In this document: piece by piece, positions 27,228-36,057 of the stretch
Numbering within the stretch: position 1 is the stretch's first letter
Layout of the letters: every line of letters begins with the position of its first letter
Made by a program: the position numbers and the translations under genes
Notes under the pieces: model-generated
Seen by the model: only the letters and a program-made list of their open reading frames with translations
What the model was told of the DNA's origin: nothing
Database searches by the model: none
NCBI RefSeq assembly: GCF_001667275.1
Contig: NZ_LZHV01000028.1
Coordinates: 1-48,811, forward strand
DNA: 48,811 nt
Direction of reading: 5' to 3'
Source of the DNA: Mycobacterium sp. ACS4054
GTDB taxonomy: Bacteria > Actinomycetota > Actinomycetes > Mycobacteriales > Mycobacteriaceae

Positions 27228-27784
27228 GCCGCGTCGCTCCGCTCGCCCCGCCGTGGAGCGAGGAAGATGCCGCCGGCATCAACAGCTGGGGTCACCCGGA
27301 CCGCACCTACGAGCCGCTGGTGTTGGTGCGCTGCCTGCAGCGCCACCCGGCGCTGGCCACCCGGCTGCGTAAGCTCGGCGAATCACTCTATGTCTCAGCG
27401 CTTTTGCCGGCCCGCACGCGGACGATCGCGATCCTGCGCATCTGCGCGCTGCTGGGTTGCGAGTACGAGTGGGGCGGGCAGGCGGCGTTCTGGGGGCCGA
27501 TCGCCGGGGTCAGCGACGACGAATGCGACGCGCTGGTGACCGGCGGCGCCGACGACCCACGGTGGGGCCCGGACGAGCGCACGCTGATCGAGGCGGTGGA
27601 CGAGTTGGAGCGCACGGGCTCGTGGTCGGAGGCGACTTGGACAGGACTGGGGCGTTTCCTTTCTGACGAGCAGCGGATCGAATTGCTCACGGCCGTCGGC
27701 TGGTATCGCACCATCTGCACGCTGTGCAACGCGCTCGCGCTGCCGGTGGAGGGCTGGATGCGGCGCTGGCCGCTAGCTGGCTGA
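27224..27784 (+). CDS. carboxymuconolactone decarboxylase-like protein
   Basis: A 186-aa AhpD/CMD-fold protein. The core [23 protein letters not shown] near residues 66-88 has the same single-cysteine CEYE motif as the protein at 9640, and the two are the same length. The C-terminal part [20 protein letters not shown] is typical for this group. Members often act with dehydrogenases or monooxygenases, but nothing here fixes the substrate. The GTG overlaps the upstream stop (GTGA), so it is coupled to the flavin-barrel gene. Its 3' end overlaps the convergent SDR gene by 12 bp. Not recalled at this place in H37Rv. Confidence 0.88.
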   Translation: MSRVAPLAPPWSEEDAAGINSWGHPDRTYEPLVLVRCLQRHPALATRLRKLGESLYVSALLPARTRTIAILRICALLGCEYEWGGQAAFWGPIAGVSDDECDALVTGGADDPRWGPDERTLIEAVDELERTGSWSEATWTGLGRFLSDEQRIELLTAVGWYRTICTLCNALALPVEGWMRRWPLAG

Positions 27785-28597
27785 CCGATCCCTGCGCAGC
27801 CCCGGGTGCTGGTTCTTCAACAGCGGCAGCAGCACGCGCCGCGGCATGAACTGGAACAGCCGCGTGGACAGCTGGCTCGGCAGCCCGGCGATCACGGTGC
27901 CGCGGTCGTGCTCGAGCGCGTCGACCCCGGTTCGCGCGACGTCCCGCGAGGGCATCCACATGAACTTCGGGAAGGCGTCGGCGAAGGTGCGCTCGTCCAT
28001 GCCCGCGTTCTTGAGGAAGTCGGTGCGCACCGGCCCGGGGCAGAGCAGGGCGACCGTGACGCCGGTGCCGGCGAGCTCGCCGCGCACCCCCTCGGTGTAG
28101 GTCTTCACGAACGCCTTGGTGGCGGAGTAGCCGGCCTGACCCGGGAACGGGTGATACCCCGCGGTGGAGCCGACGTTGAGGATGGCGCCGCGTCCGCGCG
28201 CGACCATCTGCTGGACCGCGCGGGTGGTCAGGTCGATGACGGCCTCGACGTTGACCCGCACCTGGGCGATCTCGTCCTCGACGCGCGTCTTGGTGACCGA
28301 GCCGATGGTGCCGATGCCGGCGTTGTTGACCAGGATGTCGGCGGTCAACCCGCGGCGGTCGACCTCCTCGAGGAGGCCGGCGCGGGCCGTCGCGTCCGCC
28401 ACGTCGCAGGCGATCACCTCGACGCGGACGCTGCCCGAGAGTTCGTCGGCCAGCTCGCGCAGCCGGTCCTCGCGGCGGGCGACGAGCGTGACGCCGTGGC
28501 CGCGGTCGGCGAGCTCGCGGGCGATGTCGGCGCCGATGCCCGACGATGCGCCGGTCACCACGGCGGTGCTGGCGGGATTGGGTGTCGGTAGGGCCAC
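27773..28597 (-). CDS. short-chain dehydrogenase/reductase
   Basis: A 274-aa classical SDR. The cofactor motif TGASSGIG is near residue 17; VARREDRL suggests NADP preference through the arginine pair; NNAGIG near 90; catalytic serine region NVGSTAGYHPF near 137 and YSATKAF (Tyr and Lys) near 155. The C-terminal part LFQFMPRRVLLPLLKNQHPG resembles SDRs of the mycobacterial lipid-linked group. Substrate unknown. The GTG at 28597 is chosen because TAGGGT ends seven bases upstream; a GTG three codons earlier (28606) overlaps that hexamer. It lies downstream of the hemophore-like gene by 26 bp. Confidence 0.9.
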   Translation of the reverse strand: MALPTPNPASTAVVTGASSGIGADIARELADRGHGVTLVARREDRLRELADELSGSVRVEVIACDVADATARAGLLEEVDRRGLTADILVNNAGIGTIGSVTKTRVEDEIAQVRVNVEAVIDLTTRAVQQMVARGRGAILNVGSTAGYHPFPGQAGYSATKAFVKTYTEGVRGELAGTGVTVALLCPGPVRTDFLKNAGMDERTFADAFPKFMWMPSRDVARTGVDALEHDRGTVIAGLPSQLSTRLFQFMPRRVLLPLLKNQHPGLRRDRSAS

Positions 28598-28604
28598 GCC
28601 GTTC

Positions 28605-28610
28605 ACCCTA
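28605..28610 (-). promoter_or_regulatory. -10 element for the SDR gene
   Basis: Read leftward: TAGGGT, seven bases, then GTG (28597). It lies in the 26-bp gap between the hemophore-like stop and the SDR start and supports the shorter SDR start. Confidence 0.5.
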
Positions 28611-28623
28611 GGCCGCCACGCGG

Positions 28624-28998
28624 TTAGCCGGACAGCGCGTCGAACAACGCCGCCAGTTGGTCCGGCGACACCGAGGTGTTGCACCGTCCGCGCAGGTCGA
28701 GCAGCGGCTGCGCAATGCCCTTGAGATCGAGCGCTTCACCGGGATGACCGAGGAAGTAGCCACGCACCGAAGCCCTCGCGTCGGCGGGCGTTTGGCCGGC
28801 CGCGGCGGTCAGAACGCTATTGGCGTCGGGATGGCCGTCGAGATACCCGCTGGCCGAATTTAGGACCCCGCTGGCCACCGCGGCCAACCCGCTGGCCGAA
28901 CAGGGGTCCGGCGTGGCAGCTGCGGTCGGCGCGACCAAGACGCACAGAGCGCAGCCAAGAATCGCTCCGAAAGCCGCGCGCCATAACGATCTGCCCAT
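28624..28998 (-). CDS. hemophore-like secreted protein
   Basis: A 124-aa exported protein. Residues 1-28 form a Sec signal peptide (LWRAAFGAILGCALCVLVAPTAAA). The mature part has the layout of the mycobacterial hemophore-type heme-binding family (as Rv0203): a cysteine soon after the N-terminus (DPCSASG), GYLDGHPDANSVLTAAA, then DARASVRGYFLGHPGEALDLKGI, and a second cysteine in LRGRCNTS. The two cysteines likely form a disulphide. Role in heme uptake is inferred from family. GGGAGGACC precedes the ATG, and a palindromic promoter region lies upstream. Confidence 0.82.
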   Translation of the reverse strand: MGRSLWRAAFGAILGCALCVLVAPTAAATPDPCSASGLAAVASGVLNSASGYLDGHPDANSVLTAAAGQTPADARASVRGYFLGHPGEALDLKGIAQPLLDLRGRCNTSVSPDQLAALFDALSG

Positions 28999-29018
28999 TG
29001 CCTGGTCCTCCCGTGCCC

Positions 29019-29046
29019 AACTGATCGAACGTTCAGTACATCAGTT
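29019..29046. promoter_or_regulatory. palindromic operator candidate upstream of the hemophore-like gene
   Basis: AACTGAT (29019-29025) and ATCAGTT (29040-29046) are reverse complements around 14 bp that contain the perfect palindrome GAACGTTC (29027-29034). ACTGA / TCAGT (29020-29024, 29033-29037) also pair. It lies 21-48 bp upstream of the ATG at 28998, where it would overlap the promoter. The GAACGTTC core resembles TetR-family operators. Confidence 0.55.
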
Positions 29047-29078
29047 ACCCAAAAACGCGGTCGAACTCCCGGATCAGC

Positions 29079-29138
29079 GAATGTGCGGCTGGCTGCACGC
29101 TCGGCGCCGAACGTGCGGCCAGCTTCACACTCGGCGCG
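29079..29138. repeat. two contiguous imperfect 30-bp tandem repeats
   Basis: Unit 1 (29079-29108) and unit 2 (29109-29138) match at 24 of 30 positions with an exact 30-bp period; both contain GTGCGGC and CTCGGCGC. They lie between the hemophore-like promoter and the groEL2 terminator. They code for nothing obvious. A dispersed intergenic repeat family is possible. Confidence 0.55.
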
Positions 29139-29145
29139 CACGAAA

Positions 29146-29174
29146 AAGCCCGGCCCCCAGAGGGGACCGGGCTT
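29146..29174 (-). terminator. intrinsic terminator of groEL2
   Basis: Read leftward the stem is AAGCCCGGTCCCC, then a 4-nt loop, then GGGGCCGGGCTTTTT, with one bulged base. It begins 14 bp after the groEL2 stop and ends in a U-tract. Confidence 0.85.
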
Positions 29175-29187
29175 CTTCGTTGACTTA

Positions 29188-30876
<1,689 letters not shown>

Positions 30877-30943
30877 TTACGCTGGCCGGGTGCAGTGCCC
30901 GCGACGGACGACCCCAGGTGTCTGCTGGTCTCACCGTCCCGAC

Positions 30944-30970
30944 CTAGCACTCGCCAGTCGCGAGTGCCAA
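30944..30970. promoter_or_regulatory. CIRCE operator 1 (HrcA site)
   Basis: TAGCACTC (30945-30952), a 9-nt spacer, then GAGTGCCA (30962-30969), a close match to the TTAGCACTC-N9-GAGTGCTAA consensus. It lies upstream of groEL2. Confidence 0.9.
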
Positions 30971-30978
30971 CGTCATTC

Positions 30979-31005
30979 TTAGCACTCGCCTATGCCGAGT
31001 GCAAG
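30979..31005. promoter_or_regulatory. CIRCE operator 2 (HrcA site)
   Basis: TTAGCACTC (30979-30987), a 9-nt spacer, then GAGTGCAAG (30997-31005). The left arm is a perfect consensus; the right arm differs in the last three bases. The two CIRCE elements are spaced 34-35 bp apart and end 12 bp before the TetR stop. Confidence 0.9.
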
Positions 31006-31017
31006 GACAGTTCGCCC

Positions 31018-31599
31018 TTATCGCGGCGGGCGTAAACCGTCGATGACGACGTCGGTCGCCCGCTCGGCCAGCGCCGCGTCGTACGCCTGCATCGCCTGGC
31101 AGCCGACCAGGATCGCCTTCAGATCCCGCATCTCGACATCGCGGCGGGCGGTGCCGGCCTCCTGCGCTGCGTGCAGCAGCTCGCCGAGCATGGCCTTGAA
31201 GGCGTCTTCGGCCTCGGGCGCCACGCACGCGATGTCGATCCCGTAGCCGGCAAGGGCGTCCACGAGGCCGCGGTCCGCGGGTCCCCAGTGCAGCACCATC
31301 GAGCGCAGAAACGCGAACAGCGCCTCACCCGGCCCGGCCGTCTCCAGCAGGGCGCGGCCGTCGTCCACCATGCCCTGCATCCGGTCCTCGATGACCGCCG
31401 TGAACAGCGCCTCCTTCGTCGGGAAGTGCCGGTAGACCGTTCCGGCCCCGACCCCCGCGCGCCGGGCGATCTCGTCGATCGGGACGGACAGGCCCTCGGC
31501 AGCGAAGGTGTCGTAGGCGACGTCCAGCACGCGCGCGCGGTTGCGCGCCGCGTCGGCGCGCAGCGGTCGCGCGGGCTGCGCCAAGAGTTCACCCCTCAC
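31018..31599 (-). CDS. TetR family transcriptional regulator
   Basis: A 193-aa regulator. The helix-turn-helix is residues about 28-68: VPIDEIARRAGVGAGTVYRH and FPTKEALFTAVIEDRM. The C-terminal domain with a TetR_C-type end (ATDVVIDGLRPPR) gives no ligand clue. The GTG at 31599 has no good ribosome site, so a slightly later start is possible. It is divergent from the SDR gene at 31688 across 88 bp rich in inverted repeats and is its probable repressor. Its stop is 12 bp from CIRCE 2, so read-through into groEL2 control sequences may occur. Confidence 0.9.
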   Translation of the reverse strand: MRGELLAQPARPLRADAARNRARVLDVAYDTFAAEGLSVPIDEIARRAGVGAGTVYRHFPTKEALFTAVIEDRMQGMVDDGRALLETAGPGEALFAFLRSMVLHWGPADRGLVDALAGYGIDIACVAPEAEDAFKAMLGELLHAAQEAGTARRDVEMRDLKAILVGCQAMQAYDAALAERATDVVIDGLRPPR

Positions 31600-31662
31600 C
31601 GGTTGACAAAGCGGGGCGTGCGTTCCGTATAGTTGCGATCAACCGGAGCGCTCGCCCCGTTT
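31600..31662 (+). promoter_or_regulatory. SigA-type promoter flanked by two inverted-repeat pairs
   Basis: TTGACA (31603-31608) and TATAGT (31628-31633), 19 bp apart, form a housekeeping promoter for the SDR gene. CCGGTTGA (31600-31607) pairs with TCAACCGG (31639-31646), and AAAGCGGGGCG (31608-31618) pairs imperfectly with CGCCCCGTTT (31653-31662). A TetR dimer bound here would cover the promoter. Confidence 0.7.
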
Positions 31663-31687
31663 ACCTTACTAGCTCGAGGAGCTTCCC

Positions 31688-32602
31688 ATGGCCAAGTGGA
31701 CCGCATCCGACATTCCCGACCAGACCGGTCGCGTCGCCGTCATCACCGGGGCCAACACCGGCCTCGGCTACGAGACGGCCGCCGCGCTGGCCGGCCGCGG
31801 CGCCCGCGTCGTGCTCGCGGTGCGCAATCTCGACAAGGGCAAGGACGCCGCCGCGCGGATAACCGCCGCCAGCCCGGACGCCGAGGTCGCGCTGCAGGAG
31901 CTCGACCTCACGTCGCTGGAGTCCGTCCGGGCCGCCGCCGCGCAACTCAAGGCCGACTACGACCGCATCGACCTGCTGATCAACAACGCCGGCGTCATGT
32001 ACACGCCGAAGGAAACCACCAAAGACGGCTTCGAGATGCAGTTCGGCACCAACCATCTGGGCCACTTCGCGCTCACCGGCCTGCTGCTGGACCGGCTGCT
32101 GCCGCTGCCCGGATCGCGGGTCGTGACGGTGAGCAGCATGGGCCACCGCATCCTCGCCGACGTCCACTTCGACGACCTGCAGTGGGAGCGCTCCTACAAC
32201 CGGGTCGCCGCCTACGGGCAGGCCAAGCTGGCCAACCTGCTGTTCACTTACGAGCTGCAGCGCCGCCTCGCCCCGCGCGGGACGACGATCGCCGCCGCCG
32301 CCCATCCCGGCGGGTCGAACACCGAGCTGGGCCGCTACGTGCCCACGGCGGTCCGGCCGCTCGTCAACGTCTTCTTCTCGGTGATCGCTCAGGACGCGGC
32401 CATGGGCGCCCTGCCGACGCTGCGCGCGGCCACCGATCCCGGCGTGCTCGGCGGCCAGTACTACGGCCCCGACGGGTTCGCCGAAACCCGGGGCTACCCG
32501 AAACTGGTGTCCTCCAGCGCGAAGTCGCACGACGTCGACGTCCAGCGCCGGCTGTGGGCCGTCTCCGAGGAGCTAACTGGCGTCGTCTACCCCGTCGACT
32601 GA
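31688..32602 (+). CDS. retinol-dehydrogenase-type SDR (Rv0439c-like)
   Basis: A 304-aa short-chain dehydrogenase (about 311 in Rv0439c). TGANTGLGYETA near residue 21 is the cofactor motif; NLDKG follows; LLINNAGVMYTP near 97; catalytic serine in VTVSSMGHRI near 143 and YGQAKLAN (Tyr, Lys) near 176. It belongs to the retinol/protochlorophyllide-reductase-like group with unknown mycobacterial substrate. GAGGAG lies six bases before the ATG at 31688. It is divergent from the TetR gene and begins a rightward run of three genes. Confidence 0.93.
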   Translation: MAKWTASDIPDQTGRVAVITGANTGLGYETAAALAGRGARVVLAVRNLDKGKDAAARITAASPDAEVALQELDLTSLESVRAAAAQLKADYDRIDLLINNAGVMYTPKETTKDGFEMQFGTNHLGHFALTGLLLDRLLPLPGSRVVTVSSMGHRILADVHFDDLQWERSYNRVAAYGQAKLANLLFTYELQRRLAPRGTTIAAAAHPGGSNTELGRYVPTAVRPLVNVFFSVIAQDAAMGALPTLRAATDPGVLGGQYYGPDGFAETRGYPKLVSSSAKSHDVDVQRRLWAVSEELTGVVYPVD

Positions 32603-32619
32603 CGGGGAGAATAAGGCCC

Positions 32620-33339
32620 ATGGCGGGCGTGCTGCAGGGTTACGACGTGGCGGGCACGCGGCTGCGCATCGTCGATGAGCCGGGATCGATCGCGGCGGGC
32701 GTGGTCGCGACCGAACTCGCCATGGACGGCTACGGGCTCGGCCGCATCACGTTCGAACCCGGGGACGTCGTCGTCGACGTCGGCGCCCACGTCGGGATGG
32801 TCGCGATCTGGCTCGCGGTGCGCAACCCGTACGTCACCGTGATCGCGATCGAGCCGGAACCGCTCAACCTCGCCCACCTGCGCACCAACGTCGCCGCCCA
32901 CGGCGTCGACAACGTGGTCGTGGTGCCGCTGGCGTTGACCCGCGACCGGCGCACGGTGCGCATCGCGCGGCCGCCGCTGAACAGCGGGGGCGCCGGCTGC
33001 TACCACGGCCGCGCGGATGGCTACCCCACCGCCGAGGTCCGTTCGACGACGCTGGACGCGATCTTCGACGAGTACGTGCCGGGGCGATGCCGGCTGCTCA
33101 AGGTGGATTGCGAAGGGGCGGAACATGAAATCCTCCCGGCGAGCCGCGCCCTGCGCCGCGTCGATTGGTTCGCCGGCGAATTTCACGTCAGCTCCCGCCT
33201 GGCAGCCGGCGGCCACAGCGCCGAGGCGCTGACCGCGTCGGTCGCGCGATTCGTCGGTCCCGACCGGATGTCGGTCACGACGGTCGACCTCGACGACATG
33301 GCGGCGTGGGAGCGGCGATTCGCCGGAGCGGCCGGGTAG
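32620..33339 (+). CDS. FkbM-family methyltransferase
   Basis: A 239-aa SAM-dependent methyltransferase. The SAM site VVDVGAHVGMVAIWLAV near residues 50-66, IAIEPEPLNLAHLRTN near 77-92, and LLKVDCEGAEHEIL near 160-173 are the FkbM hallmarks. Family members O-methylate sugars and natural products, but the acceptor here cannot be told. The ATG at 32620 follows the SDR stop by 17 bp with GGGGAGA upstream, so the two are probably co-transcribed. No counterpart is recalled at this place in H37Rv. Confidence 0.88.
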   Translation: MAGVLQGYDVAGTRLRIVDEPGSIAAGVVATELAMDGYGLGRITFEPGDVVVDVGAHVGMVAIWLAVRNPYVTVIAIEPEPLNLAHLRTNVAAHGVDNVVVVPLALTRDRRTVRIARPPLNSGGAGCYHGRADGYPTAEVRSTTLDAIFDEYVPGRCRLLKVDCEGAEHEILPASRALRRVDWFAGEFHVSSRLAAGGHSAEALTASVARFVGPDRMSVTTVDLDDMAAWERRFAGAAG

Positions 33340-33363
33340 CCGCCGACGCGCCACACTGGAGGC

Positions 33364-33858
33364 ATGTCGCTCGTCGTCCCGCCCTATCCCCCGCCCCGAT
33401 ACACCAAGGACGAGCCGGAGATCAGCGCCTGGCTCAAGCGCGCTGACGCGCCGCCCGACTACGAAACCTTCGGGACCAAATACCACTACCTGGCCAACCA
33501 GCAGGCCACCGACGGCGACTACGGCCTGTACCGGGTCGACATCGCCCCGGCCGGCGGCGGGCCCCCGGCCCACTTCCACCGGGCGATGTCCGAGGCCTTC
33601 TTCGTGCTGTCCGGGACGATGAAGCTCTTCGACGGCAACGAGTGGGTCGACGGGCATCCGGGCGATTTCCTCTACGTCCCGCCCGGCGGCGTGCACGGCT
33701 TCCGCAACGAGGCCGACCAGCCGGCGTCGGTCCTGATGTTGTTCGCGCCCGGTGCACCCCGCGAGGCCTACTTCGAGGGGTTCGGGGCGCTGGCCGACAT
33801 GACCGACGACGAGCGACGGGAGTGGTTCATCCGCCACGACAATTACTGGGTCCAATAG
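33364..33858 (+). CDS. cupin-domain protein
   Basis: A 164-aa protein with one cupin_2 barrel at residues about 55-130. The metal-binding motif 1 is PPAHFHRAMSEAFFVLSG (two histidines and a glutamate) and motif 2 is FLYVPPGGVHGFRN (third histidine). Such proteins can be dioxygenases, isomerases or sensors, so the role is open. GGAGG is directly before the ATG at 33364, with CACACT as a possible weak -10. It is 24 bp after the FkbM gene and may belong to the same transcript. Confidence 0.87.
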   Translation: MSLVVPPYPPPRYTKDEPEISAWLKRADAPPDYETFGTKYHYLANQQATDGDYGLYRVDIAPAGGGPPAHFHRAMSEAFFVLSGTMKLFDGNEWVDGHPGDFLYVPPGGVHGFRNEADQPASVLMLFAPGAPREAYFEGFGALADMTDDERREWFIRHDNYWVQ

Positions 33859-33920
33859 CCGGCGGTGAACGGTCGGCCAACTTTCTGCGCCCGACGGCCA
33901 TGCGCGCCCCGGGCCCGTCG

Positions 33921-33926
33921 TAGGGT
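33921..33926 (+). promoter_or_regulatory. -10 element for a possible small leaderless ORF
   Basis: TAGGGT ends six bases before a GTG at 33933. The match to the leaderless geometry is as good as for the real genes in this window, but the downstream frame is not of known family. Confidence 0.4.
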
Positions 33927-33932
33927 TTGGCG

Positions 33933-34124
33933 GTGCAGGTCAGGTCGAAGCGCGCCGCGGCATGGTTGCGGATGAAGGTCGAGACGGCGTTCAGCGCCCC
34001 GATCAGGACCGCGGAGCGGGTCAAACGGCCCCGGCGGCCGGGCCTGCGGCCGGTGCCGACCGCGTCCGCCAGGCTGCGCGGGCGGCGGCTCAGGCCGCCA
34101 ACAAGTCACCGACCGAAGCGGTAG
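33933..34124 (+). CDS. possible small basic protein, unknown
   Basis: A 63-codon frame from the GTG at 33933 (start VQVRSKRAAAWLRMKVETAF, end PTSHRPKR). It is about one third arginine plus lysine and has no membrane segment or known domain. It lies in the 247-bp gap between the cupin and monooxygenase genes and overlaps the 3' end of the latter by 19 bp. Support is a TAGGGT -10 six bases before the start; the composition could also be a by-product of high GC. It may be an untranslated region or a decayed gene end instead. Confidence 0.3.
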   Translation: MQVRSKRAAAWLRMKVETAFSAPIRTAERVKRPRRPGLRPVPTASARLRGRRLRPPTSHRPKR

Positions 34125-35542
34125 TCGGCCTCGACCAGCTCGCGGGTGCGCTCGAAGAAAACCCGCCCGCTGTAAGGCAATTGGGTGACCACCTTCCCGC
34201 TGGGATGCCGGAAGTAGTTGCTGCACGCCAGCCACACCTTGCCCGCCATCGCGGCCTGTAGCTCGTCGTTGTAGCGGCGCTGCGCGTCGGGCGTCACCTC
34301 CACGGTGTGCGCGCCGCGGGCGTGCATCGCGTCGAGAATGTGCCGGACGAAGGTGGTCTGCGCCTCATGGATGTAGATGATGGAGTTGACGCCGTTGGTG
34401 TTGGGGCCGTACAGCGTGAAGAAGTTGGGGTACCCGGCCACCAGCGTGCCGAGGTACGCCTCGGCGCCGCCGCGCCAATCCTCCGCGAGGCGGCGGCCGC
34501 CCGTCCCGTACACGTCGATGCTGGCCAGATAGTCGGCCGCGGTGAACCCGGTGCCGTAGATGACGGTGTCGACGCGGTGCTCGACGCCGTCGACGGTGCG
34601 CACCCCGCGTTCGGTCAGCTCGGCGATGGCGGTCGTCTCCAGCGAGACGTTGGGCAGCGCGAAGGTGGGGTACCAGTCGCGCGACATCAGCGGCCGCTTG
34701 CAACCCGCGGGATAGTCGGGCGTCAGCTTGGCCCGCAGCTCGGGGTCGGTCACCTTGCGCATGAGGTAACTGCGGGCCAGCTCGGTCGCCTCGCGCGTCT
34801 GGTCGGCATCGACGTCGAAGCTGGCCGACTCGTAGGCGTCGAACGCCTCGTCGCGCAGCTTCTGCGCCATCTCGGGATGGCGTTCGAACAGCTCGTGCTG
34901 CTCGGGCGTGAACGGGAAGTCGAACCGCGGTGCGATCCAGATCGGGGTCCGCTGAAAAACGGTGAGGTGCGCGGTTTCTCGCGCGATCGCGGGGACGTAC
35001 TGGATGGCGCTGGCGCCCGTGCCGATGGACGCCACCCGCTCGCCTGCCGTGGACTTGCTGTGATCCCAACGCGCCGAATGGAATTGGCGTCCCCGGAATC
35101 GGTTCGCCCCGGCGATGTCCGGAATGTAGGGCACGTCGAGCATCCCGACGGCGCTGACCACGACGTCGAACTCGTGGTCACCACCGTCGCCGTCGACCAG
35201 GGTCCAACGATGCCGGGTGTCCGACCACCGGGCGGTCACCACCGCGGTGTTGGCGCGCAGGCGCGCGGCCAGCCCGTGGCCGGCGGCCACCTTCTCGAGG
35301 TAGGCCAAGATCTCGGGCTGGTTGGCGTACGTCTTGCTCCACCGCGGGTTGGGCGCGAAGGAATACGAGTACAGGTGCGAAGGGACGTCGCACGCCGCAC
35401 CGGGAAAGGTGTTGTGCCGCCACGTTCCGCCGAACCCGTCGGCCCGGTCGAAGATGGTGAACTCGTGGCCGGCCTCGGCCAGCTGGATGCCCATGGCGAT
35501 GCCACCGGCGCCCGCGCCGATGATCCCGACGGTCGGCTTCAT
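34106..35542 (-). CDS. flavin-containing (Baeyer-Villiger-type) monooxygenase
   Basis: A 478-aa FAD/NADPH enzyme. The FAD motif IIGAGAGGIAMG is at residues about 7-18; the Baeyer-Villiger fingerprint FxGxxxHxxxW is present as FRGRQFHSARW near 150-160; the NADPH motif SIGTGASAIQYVP follows, and YGTGFTAADYL is near 325. Family members insert oxygen into ketones, often of steroids or cyclic alkanones; the substrate here is unknown. The ATG at 35542 overlaps the VOC gene stop by ATGA; an ATG two codons earlier is possible. It forms a two-gene operon with the VOC protein, divergent from moeA2. Confidence 0.92.
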   Translation of the reverse strand: MKPTVGIIGAGAGGIAMGIQLAEAGHEFTIFDRADGFGGTWRHNTFPGAACDVPSHLYSYSFAPNPRWSKTYANQPEILAYLEKVAAGHGLAARLRANTAVVTARWSDTRHRWTLVDGDGGDHEFDVVVSAVGMLDVPYIPDIAGANRFRGRQFHSARWDHSKSTAGERVASIGTGASAIQYVPAIARETAHLTVFQRTPIWIAPRFDFPFTPEQHELFERHPEMAQKLRDEAFDAYESASFDVDADQTREATELARSYLMRKVTDPELRAKLTPDYPAGCKRPLMSRDWYPTFALPNVSLETTAIAELTERGVRTVDGVEHRVDTVIYGTGFTAADYLASIDVYGTGGRRLAEDWRGGAEAYLGTLVAGYPNFFTLYGPNTNGVNSIIYIHEAQTTFVRHILDAMHARGAHTVEVTPDAQRRYNDELQAAMAGKVWLACSNYFRHPSGKVVTQLPYSGRVFFERTRELVEADYRFGR

Positions 35543-36012
35543 CCCCATTGCGCGTAGTACGGGCGCTGCGGGCGGCTCTTCTCCACCAGGATGAACACCA
35601 CGCCCCAGGGGTCGACGAACCAGGTGGTGCGGACCCTGGCCACCTCCGCGATGCCGTTGACCAGAAAACGCACGCCCTTGCTCTCCAACTCCGCCCGGGT
35701 GGCGTCGAGGTCCTCGCAGATCAGCCCGACGTGCGACAGGCCGTGATCGGTCAGGGTCCGACCGGCGCTGCCGCCGTCGGCGTTCAGGTATTCGATGACC
35801 TCGAGCACGCGGTCGCCGTCGCCGTCGAATCCCACGATGGCCGCCTTCATGCTGGGGTCGGACACCAGCTCGCCCATGTCGTCGCGAATGGCGTTACCGC
35901 TCATGACATACGGCGGCGAAAGCACACGCAGGCCCAACACGTCGCGATAGAACGCCACGGCGGCCTCGCAGTCCGGAACACACACCCCGGTGTGGGCCAT
36001 CCCGGTAATCAC
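35539..36012 (-). CDS. VOC/glyoxalase-family protein
   Basis: A 157-aa vicinal-oxygen-chelate protein with two paired beta-alpha-beta modules: module 1 from HTGVCVPDCEAAVAFYRDVLGL, module 2 from LSHVGLICEDLDATRAELESKG, ending WFVDPWGVVFILVEKS. The histidine at the start of each module and the glutamates (VLEVIEY, ILVEKS) are the usual metal ligands. The reaction is uncertain: dioxygenase, epimerase or lactone/aldehyde processing. The GTG at 36012 sits seven bases after TAGAGT, so the mRNA is probably leaderless; this also rules out the very long frame that runs on to 38448. It overlaps the monooxygenase gene by four bases. Confidence 0.9.
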   Translation of the reverse strand: MITGMAHTGVCVPDCEAAVAFYRDVLGLRVLSPPYVMSGNAIRDDMGELVSDPSMKAAIVGFDGDGDRVLEVIEYLNADGGSAGRTLTDHGLSHVGLICEDLDATRAELESKGVRFLVNGIAEVARVRTTWFVDPWGVVFILVEKSRPQRPYYAQWG

Positions 36013-36019
36013 GTTCTCG

Positions 36020-36057
36020 ACTCTACGTCGGCCCGCCCAATTCGGCGGGCCGATAAT
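36020..36057. promoter_or_regulatory. 10-bp perfect inverted repeat between divergent -10 elements
   Basis: TCGGCCCGCC (36028-36037) and GGCGGGCCGA (36044-36053) are perfect reverse complements with a 6-nt spacer. On its left is the VOC -10 (TAGAGT, minus, 36020-36025) and on its right the moeA2 -10 (GATAAT, plus, 36052-36057). The repeat thus covers the shared -35 space and is a likely operator for both directions. Confidence 0.6.
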
